From the NCBI GenBank assembly GCA_946632055.1, contig CAMPAR010000006.1, positions 1-48,787 on the forward strand: DNA of 48,787 nucleotides, written 5' to 3'. Below, in pieces: positions 30,301 through 37,931 of this stretch. The notes beneath the pieces were generated by a model. It was not told the DNA's origin and did no database searches. It saw only the letters and a list, made by a program, of their open reading frames with translations. The position numbers and the translations under genes are program-made. Within the stretch, counting starts at the first letter, position 1, and each line of letters starts with the position of its first letter. The DNA comes from an uncultured Lachnospiraceae bacterium (GTDB lineage Bacteria > Bacillota > Clostridia > Lachnospirales > Lachnospiraceae).

Positions 30301-33160
30301 CGGCCGTACGGACAGCTTCTTTGTCACAGTCAGCGATATTACGAAGATTGTCGATATGACACTGTATGTCAGGTCCGATATCTCTACGAACTGGACGATC
30401 AACAACGTCAGTGTGCACCTTGTCAACGGTACCGGCAGACGTTACCTGAACGCGAGCGGCGAATATGCCTACTCGTATCCGAGCGGCCAGAAGCTCTCCT
30501 TTGTCACGCAGTGGACGGCGGATACGATTGAAACCTACTGTCCTGTTTACGGCGGAACCTCAACGGACGGCTCGACTGGCGACTACAATAATGTTCAGGC
30601 GATCAATATTTCCTTCCAGGATGCGCCGATCAAGACAGACAAGCAGACCAATACCTGGACGCCGGTCATCAACAGAGAGCCGAAGTCCAAGAACGATACA
30701 CTGAACCTCTTCATTTATCCGGCCACGAAGGAGGGCGCGGCGGATCCGTCGAGCTATTACCTGTCCGCGGGCGTCATCTACAAAGACGCCATGACGCTGG
30801 AAAACACTCAGGCCGGTGCGGGAACCCTCGACTTTGGTTACGATTCGAACGGTCAGCCGGTATTCTCGAAGATCGGTATTTCGGCAGCAAATCTGGACGA
30901 TATTCTGGGCGTTACCGTGCAGACAAAGTCCAGCGGAACGCTGTCGGCGCCGATCAGCTACGGTATTCTGCAGCGCATCCGTTCGGGCGTCCTGATCGAT
31001 ACCTATTATCTGTCAGGCGTTAACAATGCGGACCGGAAGAGTACGATGTCCGTGTCGTCAAATGCAAGACCGGAAGGCGGCGTACAGCGGATCCTGATGC
31101 AGGTTCAGGCCAATAACCCGACCCAGAACCTGATCGCTCTCGAGCGCGACGTAGCGCTGGCGATTTACTTCCGGCCGGCAGGCGCGGAGAGCCAGGAGCT
31201 TCGCAGCAAGTATATCTATCTGACAGACGCCGGGATCAATTCGATCCGGCCCGGTCAGATTGTGGAACTTGATTTCGATGTCGGAGAAGTGGCGGAAATC
31301 GTCGGCTTCAATGTCGTAAAGACCGGAACGCTCGATATCGGCTTCGAAAATGTGATGATGGTGACCCAGGCCACCGACGGGACGATTCTGGATAAGCACA
31401 GCGTGGAAGACGGCTTCGTGCCGACGACCACACCGTCGAGAATCAACGTCCGGGGCAGCGTGGAGCTCCTGACGCTGGATATTAAGACCGGAGGCGCGAC
31501 AGCATCTTCTTCCGGCGGAACGAATGATCCTGTGCGGATGACGGTCGGATACTACGATGTATACGATTCGGAGCAGACCCTGGTGGTCAACGACATCCGT
31601 CCGTATATTCAGAGCGTCAAACCGCTTCAGGCTGGCGCAACCGACACCCTGAAGATCCTGATCCCGAACTTTGAGGAGCTTCGCTACGTGCAGCTTGAGC
31701 CGTACAACGCGGATTCCGGTTCGATCGCGTCCTGGACGCTCGAGTCCCTCGGCGCTGCCGTCGGACTGGACGGCGGAATCGTCTCAAGAACCGTTTCCAA
31801 GAATATTGTGGAAGGCACACCTGAAACCATATTCCTTGGCGAAATGGTGATGGTAGGAACGAACCGCGTCACCGCAGCAGGCGGCGGACCGACAGCTGAA
31901 ACGCCTGAGCTGATGATTAAGGCAGAGGGCTCCGACACGGCGAAGAAGGCGGAAGGTACTTCCATCAAAAACGGTGAAACCGGTACGCTGACCGTAGAGT
32001 CCGGCGCGAATATCTTCACGGATATCCGGATCTCCGGTTCCAGCAAGGCCTTCACCTACCGCTTCGTCGAGGTGGATGCGGCAAGCGGTCTTGAGAGCAG
32101 CCCGGATTTCAGCGAAGGCACCTACAGCTATACAGAGGAGGAACTCACAGAAACCTATAATTTCGCGGTTCAGTCCGCAGCACCCGAGGTGACAAACGAA
32201 GAAGAAGTCAAAGCCGCGAAGGCCGTCATCGACCTCATCAACACGATGAGAGCCGCGAAGGGCAGGTTCACGGAGAAGATCAGCGGTTCCACGAATGAAC
32301 TGACCGGCTTCGAGTTTGCGACACCGAGAAACTACAGTAAAGAGAAGCTTCACTATCGTCTTGAAGTGACAGCCATCGAGAATACGGAGATCAGCTTCAC
32401 GCTCGACATTCTGGTCGGAACGGAAGAGGATCAGCTCGAGAAGGCCATCGCCGACTGGGAGAAGGTCAGAAGCGTCGGAGACATCAGCATCATGAATGTG
32501 GACGGTTCCGTTGAGGAAAGCCGGAGTCTCCTGAAGTCCGATACGAGCGGAATCCTGCTGGAGTCCGGCGAAAGCCTGCAGCTGACGCCGAGAGTCAGCG
32601 CATCTGACGGCTTCACGGCGACGCTTTCGAGCTACGATCCGGCAACGCAGGCCAAGGGCAAGGCTTCGACAGAGGCTCAGCACAGCTATTCGGAAGATAC
32701 GCTGGTATCCTACGAATCCAAGGCGAACACGATGCTGAATTCCGACAGCTCGACCGATGAGGAGCGTTCTGCGGCGCAGAATGTACTGAATATCATCGCG
32801 GCGATGAGAAGCGGAAGCGGATTCTTTACCTCCGGAACCACCGACGCGATCCTGAATGCGCCGAGGAACTACACGGGTTCGAACATCAGCTACCTGATTA
32901 CCGTGGAATCTGCAGGTGAAGAAATGTTCAGCCTGGTAGTGACGGTGAAGTCCGAAAACGATACGCTGAAAAGCGCTTACGATGAAATGATCGCTGCGGA
33001 AGAAGCGGGTAATCAGGCAAGGGACGAAGCTTCGAAGGCGGCTACCGAGCCTGCCAGCGAATCGGAAAGCTCTTCGGAAAGTACCTCTGAGAGCAGTACG
33101 GAAAGCTCCACCGAAAGTGAAAGCAGTACAGACAGCAGCGAAAACACAGCGGCTCCGTAA
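27329..33160 (+). CDS. Giant secreted multidomain surface protein, 1943 residues
   Basis: A signal peptide covers about residues 1-47 (basic start, LRILALLLLSVMLL core, cleavage near AFA). The body is a string of beta-rich domains. Two stretches (about 55-210 and 735-860) resemble PLAT/LH2-type sandwiches, for example FRTGADVYFDIP followed by GELSSIQIIP; this is a tentative call. The C-terminal third contains a tandem duplication: residues about 1548-1730 and 1746-1894 share the order SY(T/S)E, an MRA/MRS helix, and APRNY or TPRNY then a beta-rich end. The last 45 residues are Ser/Glu/Thr repeats. There is no LPXTG motif and no membrane anchor. It is encoded between the VirB4 and VirD4 genes, so it is probably exported by Sec and forms part of a cell-surface structure around the secretion channel. 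AAGGAG precedes the start. Confidence 0.75.
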   Translation: MTTTAVRKPHKRPGGKHGKGMLRILALLLLSVMLLSQIPVEAFASEDDGKGDTSLSWKALGGSETKVGKGVTGKNYYILEASTGTIRDGGAADNVVYFNLHYTLSDGTKHNTVLMPKIDAMANGYEIASAAGSREARRKTVEDTFLVNNGVLSAKQTLRSVSTDQFLFEAPGAISSIDKLQIFGAHTTSETTWSCQGLRIYRVDTLYGLDMYGWYSDSAYIDFDGEVICDMDMGTSGGNFKWRTAGGSFNIVKYGDQGGLADCKLINASQKSSYKGNTKVGTKYTSQVSNKVVFGMDIADQGGAGLETLALKYANGSNPALKSLSLPEAAALTVRYIDIWGEVREVTLPFAVNALGSLLDLYSDVHIAGYAQQGDTVAVPLMLPAYQQIVNVSIVIGNAEAESKAGLHRVDAAGSNQVYTERVNGSESDDLRYLNFRVYEDASKVSAEMDGATVRYQFEGDPISAAVSTSVEGLRIAAKAETYFYLQKYTESTVLRPTDRMERYLITLYTDNVENAGTVDDLLIHFDYVDLSGSVKSSQDFNIRDYISQFYGEWPGNTENFAYNYSMSQAGKAKFMIPLPNVKNFVSVSYKLNGNDEWQVKGCQVQYVDSYSTREGRFEEVVSKDMDPDAPTNARFISHVRYTREVQARDICFTAGQITGDMGTNPDYDIEKDPEANPNSDTWVPGDLVQDDGEWKGSTGEGKDVVTKDDVDWASLINGMTYDDTLRDLGFTKQRRLYTVHVKVGSDKVNTINDDCGSANLFYFQLIFENGSSGVVLANQQIDGDAFRTGADVYFDIPTVVDYGELSSIQIIPDDQDSNSNIYDKLKISYIEVMQQTDAALVPTWRFESESEDGLGWVGIDYRDTAEQGTKRGAEGHSAAEIATSYDVTSATYSAKLQINIQTGAYQRNVGLDAEGNPKYEECRQLIGGLSLDYHYENAKGNVDQVMGLDAIYLMDQYAGRRSSYNRTYDTGLTSTEVSYAVSNPLYHFRAGRTDSFFVTVSDITKIVDMTLYVRSDISTNWTINNVSVHLVNGTGRRYLNASGEYAYSYPSGQKLSFVTQWTADTIETYCPVYGGTSTDGSTGDYNNVQAINISFQDAPIKTDKQTNTWTPVINREPKSKNDTLNLFIYPATKEGAADPSSYYLSAGVIYKDAMTLENTQAGAGTLDFGYDSNGQPVFSKIGISAANLDDILGVTVQTKSSGTLSAPISYGILQRIRSGVLIDTYYLSGVNNADRKSTMSVSSNARPEGGVQRILMQVQANNPTQNLIALERDVALAIYFRPAGAESQELRSKYIYLTDAGINSIRPGQIVELDFDVGEVAEIVGFNVVKTGTLDIGFENVMMVTQATDGTILDKHSVEDGFVPTTTPSRINVRGSVELLTLDIKTGGATASSSGGTNDPVRMTVGYYDVYDSEQTLVVNDIRPYIQSVKPLQAGATDTLKILIPNFEELRYVQLEPYNADSGSIASWTLESLGAAVGLDGGIVSRTVSKNIVEGTPETIFLGEMVMVGTNRVTAAGGGPTAETPELMIKAEGSDTAKKAEGTSIKNGETGTLTVESGANIFTDIRISGSSKAFTYRFVEVDAASGLESSPDFSEGTYSYTEEELTETYNFAVQSAAPEVTNEEEVKAAKAVIDLINTMRAAKGRFTEKISGSTNELTGFEFATPRNYSKEKLHYRLEVTAIENTEISFTLDILVGTEEDQLEKAIADWEKVRSVGDISIMNVDGSVEESRSLLKSDTSGILLESGESLQLTPRVSASDGFTATLSSYDPATQAKGKASTEAQHSYSEDTLVSYESKANTMLNSDSSTDEERSAAQNVLNIIAAMRSGSGFFTSGTTDAILNAPRNYTGSNISYLITVESAGEEMFSLVVTVKSENDTLKSAYDEMIAAEEAGNQARDEASKAATEPASESESSSESTSESSTESSTESESSTDSSENTAAP

Positions 33161-33181
33161 CAATCCAACCGACACCCTGAT

Positions 33182-33213
33182 GCCGTCCTTCCCAGGTTCC
33201 CGGGGAGGGCGGC
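33182..33213 (+). other. Stable intergenic RNA hairpin inside the secretion operon
   Basis: GCCGTCCTTCCC (33182-33193) pairs with GGGGAGGGCGGC (33202-33213), twelve pairs including two G-U, with an 8-nt loop. No T-run follows, so it is more likely an RNA-stability or processing element than a terminator. Confidence 0.5.
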
Positions 33214-33261
33214 CAAAGGGCATAAAGAGCTTATATTATTGAACCAAGGAGATCATCCTGC

Positions 33262-34461
33262 ATGGACGACAAAGAGTTTACTTTCGAGAGCGAGGAAATC
33301 TTAAAGAAGAGGAGCCTCCGAAAATACATCCTGATCGGGGCGGGCGCGCTGATACTCATCGCGATCGCCGTGCTCGTGATCCTGCTCGCAGTGCGGGACA
33401 GGAAGAATACGCACAGCTCCGAGGAGGGCGCAGTCTACCCCTACACCTGGAAGGTGAAGGGCGAGAGCATTGAGCTTGCGATTGACAGGGGAAACCAGAC
33501 GGATTACGGCTGGGTTCTTACGACCGAACCGCAGTTCACGACGATTGAGGCGTCGGCTTCCGGTACTTCCGCCAGCAGCAAATTTACGCTGACGCCGTGG
33601 GTGCCCTGTATCGAGGACCTCGTTTTCCGGCTGCAGCGCGGGGACGACGCGCTGGATGTGCTTTACGAGTATTCCGTCCGGCTGGAGGCTTCCCTGGAAG
33701 AAGAGGGAAAACCGCTGGTACCGACGATTTCATCGATCGTAAGCCGTGTGGTCCAGCAGAATATTATCGTGGATGACGAAAAAGCCAGCTATGCAATTGC
33801 CCAGACAGAGGACGGTGTGCTCGACGTACATATTTCGGACCGGGTGACGGAAGTCCGGGAGCGGGAGGACGCGACGGTGTTCCGGAATCCCGAAACCGGC
33901 GAGACGCTGTCGGATGCGGAAATCGAGTCGGTCATCGCCTCGGCGGAAGCGGATCCCGAGGGACCGGAGCTTCGGCGGGAAAACAGCACCGATACGACTT
34001 ACAGGGTGCATTCGGACTGGACGATCGAGGTCTCCGATGCTGACATCCTGAGCTTTGAGGGACCTTCGGCTGACGATGACGAAACCATCGAAACCGACGA
34101 AAAGGCCGGCATCAGTGTGCGGCTTTTCCGGGGCGAAAAGGCCGGAACCGCGGCGGTGAAGATCCGCTCGGAGGCTGCCGGGAAGGAACTCGTCCTGACC
34201 GTGAATCTCACGGAAACCGGAGAATTTACGGTAGCGGCGCATTCGGTCAGCCTGCTGGATACCACGGGCGATGAGGACCCGGGGCATGAAGTGGAATGGG
34301 ACAGCGATGAAGCAGTAGAATACATGGAATCACTGGCGGCGGAAACCGAAGAAGTGGAGGAAGCCGTCGATTCCGAGGAAAGTGAAGCCGCTTCCGGAGA
34401 AGGAAGCGATGAGACGGAAGAGCAGGCGGAAACGGAAGACAGTACAGGTACCGCAGAATAA
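33262..34461 (+). CDS. Single-pass membrane protein with large extracellular domain, unknown function
   Basis: A 399-residue protein. Residues 1-23 are charged and cytoplasmic, residues about 24-46 are one membrane helix (ILIGAGALILIAIAVLVILLAV), and the rest is outside. The external part has two beta-rich segments (about 60-165 and 240-335) and ends in an acidic Glu/Ser/Ala tail. The N-in topology and position just upstream of the coupling protein resemble VirB8-like or other bitopic scaffold subunits, but I see no sequence motif for that family. The second segment (DTTYRVHSDWTIEVSDADILSFEG...) looks like a bacterial Ig-like fold. AAGGAG precedes the start. The VirD4 gene begins 14 bp after its stop. 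Confidence 0.7.
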   Translation: MDDKEFTFESEEILKKRSLRKYILIGAGALILIAIAVLVILLAVRDRKNTHSSEEGAVYPYTWKVKGESIELAIDRGNQTDYGWVLTTEPQFTTIEASASGTSASSKFTLTPWVPCIEDLVFRLQRGDDALDVLYEYSVRLEASLEEEGKPLVPTISSIVSRVVQQNIIVDDEKASYAIAQTEDGVLDVHISDRVTEVREREDATVFRNPETGETLSDAEIESVIASAEADPEGPELRRENSTDTTYRVHSDWTIEVSDADILSFEGPSADDDETIETDEKAGISVRLFRGEKAGTAAVKIRSEAAGKELVLTVNLTETGEFTVAAHSVSLLDTTGDEDPGHEVEWDSDEAVEYMESLAAETEEVEEAVDSEESEAASGEGSDETEEQAETEDSTGTAE

Positions 34462-34475
34462 AGGAGGTACGGTTC

Positions 34476-36509
34476 ATGTTTGGAAAAATCAAGGACTTTA
34501 TCAGTGACAAGTTCAAAAAGGCCGATAAGAAAACGATCATACTGGTGGCAGTCCTGCTGGTCGCGATCGTCATCTTCTTCGGCGTGGTGCTGCGCTTTAT
34601 CGTGGAGAATATCGGCAACAGCATTACAGGCGATCCGTGGAAGTTCCGCTGGCAGCTCTTTATTGAAGGCCCCACCTATCTCGTAGGCCTCGCGGCTGTT
34701 CTCGTCGGCGGCGCGATCTACGCGATCAACGGCGGACTCCGCTCGAGCCGGACAAGCACCCGAATCCTGAAGGGCAACGCCGAGGACAATATGGTGCAGG
34801 GATCGCTCGAAAACAGCCGTTTCCTGACGGATAAGGAACGCGACAAGTATTTCCCGCCCTTCACATACGAGACCCTGCCGCAGTGCAAAAATGACGGCGT
34901 ACCGGCCCGTGCGGTGCTCGATAAGAACGGAAAGCTCGTCGGAAACTTCAAGCCCGGCGTGCACGCGCTCGTCATTGGTGCGACCGGCTCCGGTAAAACG
35001 ACCACCTTCATCAACCCGATGATTCAGCTGATCGGCGCCACCAACTGCGGTTCGTCGATGATCATGACCGACCCGAAGGGCGAGCTTTTCGACCTGCACT
35101 CCAATTTCCTGAAGAGCCGCGGCTACAACGTCATGGTGCTCGACCTGCGTGATACCTACTCGTCGAGCCGCTGGAATCCGCTGGAGCCGATCTGGGACGC
35201 TTATCAGGAATACTTAAGCGCCGGGAAGGGCATTCTCGCGCACATCGACCCGATGTCGAATTATCCGGACCTGCGCCGCATGAACGGCGAGGCGAAGGAA
35301 GGCGAAATCTGGGTGGAATGGAATGGACGCGCCTATACCGACGTTTCGCACTGCCGCGACGATATCCAGGTCGAGCAGCAGAAGATTTACGATGAAATGT
35401 ACGAGGACCTTTCGGACCTGATCGGCGGACTGATCCCGGTTCAGAACGAAAAGGATCCTTTGTGGGAAAAGGGCGCGCGCTCGATCGTTATGGCGGTGTG
35501 CCTTGCGATGCTTGAGGACAGCGCGAATCCCGAGCTTGGCATGACAAAGGAGAAGTTCAACCTCTTCAACGTCAACAAGGCGCTCGGAAACTCCGAGAAC
35601 AACTACCAGATCCTGAAGGATTATTTCGAGGGCCGCTCGAAGCTCTCGCAGGCCTACCAGCTGTCCCGGCAGGTGATGACCGCGCCGGATACGACGCTCG
35701 GTTCCTATATGTCCATCACCTTCGATAAGATGAACCTCTTCAACGACCGCGGTCTCTGCGGACTGACGAGCGCCACCGATATCCAGGTGAAGAAATTTAC
35801 CGAAGAGCCGACCGCGCTCTTCCTGAAGATTCCGGATGAAAAAGACACGCGTCACGCGCTGGCCTCGCTTTTCATCCTCAGTACCTACAAGGGTCTCATC
35901 AAGATCGCGACGAACCTGCCCGGTCAGACGCTTCCGCACAACGTCTACTTCATCATGGATGAGTTCGGCAACATGCCGAAGATCGACAAATTCGGACAGA
36001 TGATCACGGTCGGCCGTTCACGTAAGATCTGGTTCTCGATGGTCGTTCAGTCCTTCATCCAGCTGCAGAATGTCTACGGCAAGGAAGTCGCGGATATCGT
36101 TATCGGTAACTGCGGTGTCAAGATGTTCATCGGTTCGAACGATACCGAGACCTGTAAGATGTTCTCCGAGATGTGCGGCAATATGACGGTCCGGACGAAC
36201 AGTACCTCAAGCTCCATCGGCTCTAAGCAGGGCGATATCAACGTGTCGACGAATACGCAGGTCCGCCCGCTGATCTATCCTTCGGAGCTGCAGCGGCTGA
36301 ACAACCAGGAGTCCACCGGAAACAGCATCATCGTTTCCTTCAACTCCTTCCCCTTAAAGACCAAGTATACGCCTTCCTATAAATGCCCGTACTACAAGTT
36401 CGGGCCGATGGATCTGACGGAGATCCGCAGCAACATGTTCCGCGCGGACGAGGTCTATTATGATCTTCGCGACCGGAACGAGAAGATTCTGGGAACCCAG
36501 AGCGCGTAA
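34476..36509 (+). CDS. virD4: VirD4/TraG-type coupling protein (substrate-recruiting ATPase)
   Basis: A 677-residue protein with two N-terminal membrane helices (about 18-46 and 65-90) and a large cytoplasmic ATPase. Walker A lies at residues 168-175 (GATGSGKT) and Walker B ends at Asp495-Glu496 (YFIMDEFGNMP), both typical of TraG/VirD4. The domain between them has the expected size for the all-alpha domain that binds substrates. Coupling proteins choose cargo and pass it to the channel. The gene overlaps no neighbour but is only 14 bp from the preceding and 12 bp from the following gene, and it has a strong AAAGGAGGT ribosome site. With no relaxase in the window, its cargo is more likely protein than DNA. 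Confidence 0.94.
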   Translation: MFGKIKDFISDKFKKADKKTIILVAVLLVAIVIFFGVVLRFIVENIGNSITGDPWKFRWQLFIEGPTYLVGLAAVLVGGAIYAINGGLRSSRTSTRILKGNAEDNMVQGSLENSRFLTDKERDKYFPPFTYETLPQCKNDGVPARAVLDKNGKLVGNFKPGVHALVIGATGSGKTTTFINPMIQLIGATNCGSSMIMTDPKGELFDLHSNFLKSRGYNVMVLDLRDTYSSSRWNPLEPIWDAYQEYLSAGKGILAHIDPMSNYPDLRRMNGEAKEGEIWVEWNGRAYTDVSHCRDDIQVEQQKIYDEMYEDLSDLIGGLIPVQNEKDPLWEKGARSIVMAVCLAMLEDSANPELGMTKEKFNLFNVNKALGNSENNYQILKDYFEGRSKLSQAYQLSRQVMTAPDTTLGSYMSITFDKMNLFNDRGLCGLTSATDIQVKKFTEEPTALFLKIPDEKDTRHALASLFILSTYKGLIKIATNLPGQTLPHNVYFIMDEFGNMPKIDKFGQMITVGRSRKIWFSMVVQSFIQLQNVYGKEVADIVIGNCGVKMFIGSNDTETCKMFSEMCGNMTVRTNSTSSSIGSKQGDINVSTNTQVRPLIYPSELQRLNNQESTGNSIIVSFNSFPLKTKYTPSYKCPYYKFGPMDLTEIRSNMFRADEVYYDLRDRNEKILGTQSA

Positions 36510-36521
36510 GGAGCACGAACT

Positions 36522-37127
36522 ATGACAGAAACGGAACTCGAGATCCGTGAAGCCCTGATGGGCAACACGATCCCGATGGAAAAGGGACACTTAAGAACGA
36601 TGGGGCCGGACGATTACCGGCTTCCGATCGGCGTGGCGGACGGCGCGAACGCGGTGCGCTTTCTCGGGGTCCGGCAGAATTCAAAGGTACTTTTAACGGA
36701 GCTGAAGCCGGCGGAACTCGACCGGGCGGTAAGAAAGTCCATGCATAAAGTGGGAAGAAGTCTCCTGCTTCTCGGACAGCCGGACATCCCGGCCTGCCTG
36801 ATCCGCTACGTGCTGACGCGACCGGCGATCATTACCGTGCGCTACATCGACGACGTGCCCGTGGTGACATCCTGGGCAGCGCGCGGCGCGACCGGCTGGA
36901 TTTCCAATCTGCGGGCGCTCGCTTCTTTTAAGAAGCAGCTGCCGGACAGCATCAGCTTTGCCGACGACGCGGAGGCGCCGAAGGAGGAGAAAATCACGCG
37001 CCGCCAGTTCAGGAAACAGGTACGGGAAGCGAAGAAGAGCATGCGTGAGGAGAGAAGGGCCGTACAGCAGGCCGAAAAGGAATACAGGAAATCCCTGAAG
37101 GAAAACGAAGAGGGCGGCGACGCGTAA
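36522..37127 (+). CDS. Unrecognised soluble protein after the coupling protein
   Basis: A 201-residue protein with no signal peptide or membrane helix. Residues 1-150 look globular (alpha/beta, with PAIITVRYIDDVPVVTSW as a clear strand pair). Residues about 160-201 are a highly charged helix rich in Arg, Lys and Glu, probably a coiled coil. It begins 12 bp after the VirD4 stop with AAGGAG eight bases before the ATG, so it is translated together with it. Position suggests a cytoplasmic adaptor for the coupling protein or a link to the partner-switching genes just downstream. I recognise no family. Confidence 0.7.
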   Translation: MTETELEIREALMGNTIPMEKGHLRTMGPDDYRLPIGVADGANAVRFLGVRQNSKVLLTELKPAELDRAVRKSMHKVGRSLLLLGQPDIPACLIRYVLTRPAIITVRYIDDVPVVTSWAARGATGWISNLRALASFKKQLPDSISFADDAEAPKEEKITRRQFRKQVREAKKSMREERRAVQQAEKEYRKSLKENEEGGDA

Positions 37128-37173
37128 ATCACATCCGTATTGATTTTTCGGAGTTACAGGAGGAAAAGCATTT

Positions 37174-37479
37174 ATGAGCATGAATATGAATCTGATCAAG
37201 CGCGGAAATGAAGGCGAGCTTCAGCTGATCGGTTATATCGACGCCTCGAACGCGGCGGAAGTCGAGAAGATCATCATCGACGTCGTGGCGCAGTTCGATA
37301 CGCTGATTCTGGATATGGAAAAGCTGGAGTACGTCTCCAGCGCGGGCCTTCGCGCCTTCAAGCACGCCTACATGGATATGCGTCAGAAGCACGGGACCCT
37401 GATCGCGAAAAATGTCGGCAAGATGGTCATGGAAGTTCTGGAAGTGACAGGCTTTACGAGACTGTTCAAGTTTGTCTGA
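37174..37479 (+). CDS. STAS-domain anti-sigma-factor antagonist-like protein
   Basis: A 101-residue single-domain STAS protein of the SpoIIAA/RsbV type. The diagnostic segment is TLILDMEKLEYVSSAGLRAFKHAY; the Ser of YVSSAGLR is the residue phosphorylated by the partner kinase in this family. The end VLEVTGFTRLFKF is also typical. In partner switching the unphosphorylated STAS protein binds an RsbW-like ATPase and releases that protein's other partner. The gene order STAS, ATPase, PP2C phosphatase, with 26- and 24-bp gaps, is a complete three-component switch. No sigma factor is present in the window. Confidence 0.92.
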   Translation: MSMNMNLIKRGNEGELQLIGYIDASNAAEVEKIIIDVVAQFDTLILDMEKLEYVSSAGLRAFKHAYMDMRQKHGTLIAKNVGKMVMEVLEVTGFTRLFKFV

Positions 37480-37505
37480 AAACAGTCACAGGAAGGAGAC
37501 GCGGC

Positions 37506-37907
37506 ATGAAGACACTTTCTGTTCCCGCGAAAATAGATTACCTTGACGAAGTGACGGACTTTGTGGACGACGTGCTCGGCGACTGCGAGATGAAGACGGG
37601 ACTTCAGGTCCGTCTGGCTGTCGAGGAAGTTTTTGTGAATATCGCGAGCTACGCCTATAAGCCCGGCGAGGGCGAGGCCAAGATCGAGTGCGGCCTTCTG
37701 GACGCGCCGAAGCGGATCATCGTGCGCTTTTCGGATTCCGGAAAGCCCTTCGATCCGACGGCCAGGGAAGACGCCGACACCTCGGAGGACGCGCTCCTCG
37801 GACGTGTCGGGGGCCTGGGCATCCTGCTCGTGAAGAAGAACATGGACAGCGTGGTCTATGCCTATAAGGACGGGAAAAATACGCTGACGATTGAAAAAAC
37901 CTTATAA
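37506..37907 (+). CDS. RsbW/SpoIIAB-like GHKL ATPase (partner-switching kinase)
   Basis: A 133-residue protein. The N-box is around Glu41 and Asn45 (AVEEVFVNIASYAY), the G1 box is FSDSGKPFDP and the G2 region is GGLGILLVKKNMD. These are the ATP-binding motifs of the anti-sigma serine kinase family. It should bind and phosphorylate the STAS proteins encoded at 37174 and possibly 45407. Because no sigma factor is nearby, the controlled output may be a subunit of the secretion machine or a distant regulator. GGAGACG precedes the start. The MATE fusion at 9677 carries a related domain. Confidence 0.9.
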   Translation: MKTLSVPAKIDYLDEVTDFVDDVLGDCEMKTGLQVRLAVEEVFVNIASYAYKPGEGEAKIECGLLDAPKRIIVRFSDSGKPFDPTAREDADTSEDALLGRVGGLGILLVKKNMDSVVYAYKDGKNTLTIEKTL

Positions 37908-37931
37908 CAATCTTATAGACGGAGAAAACTT

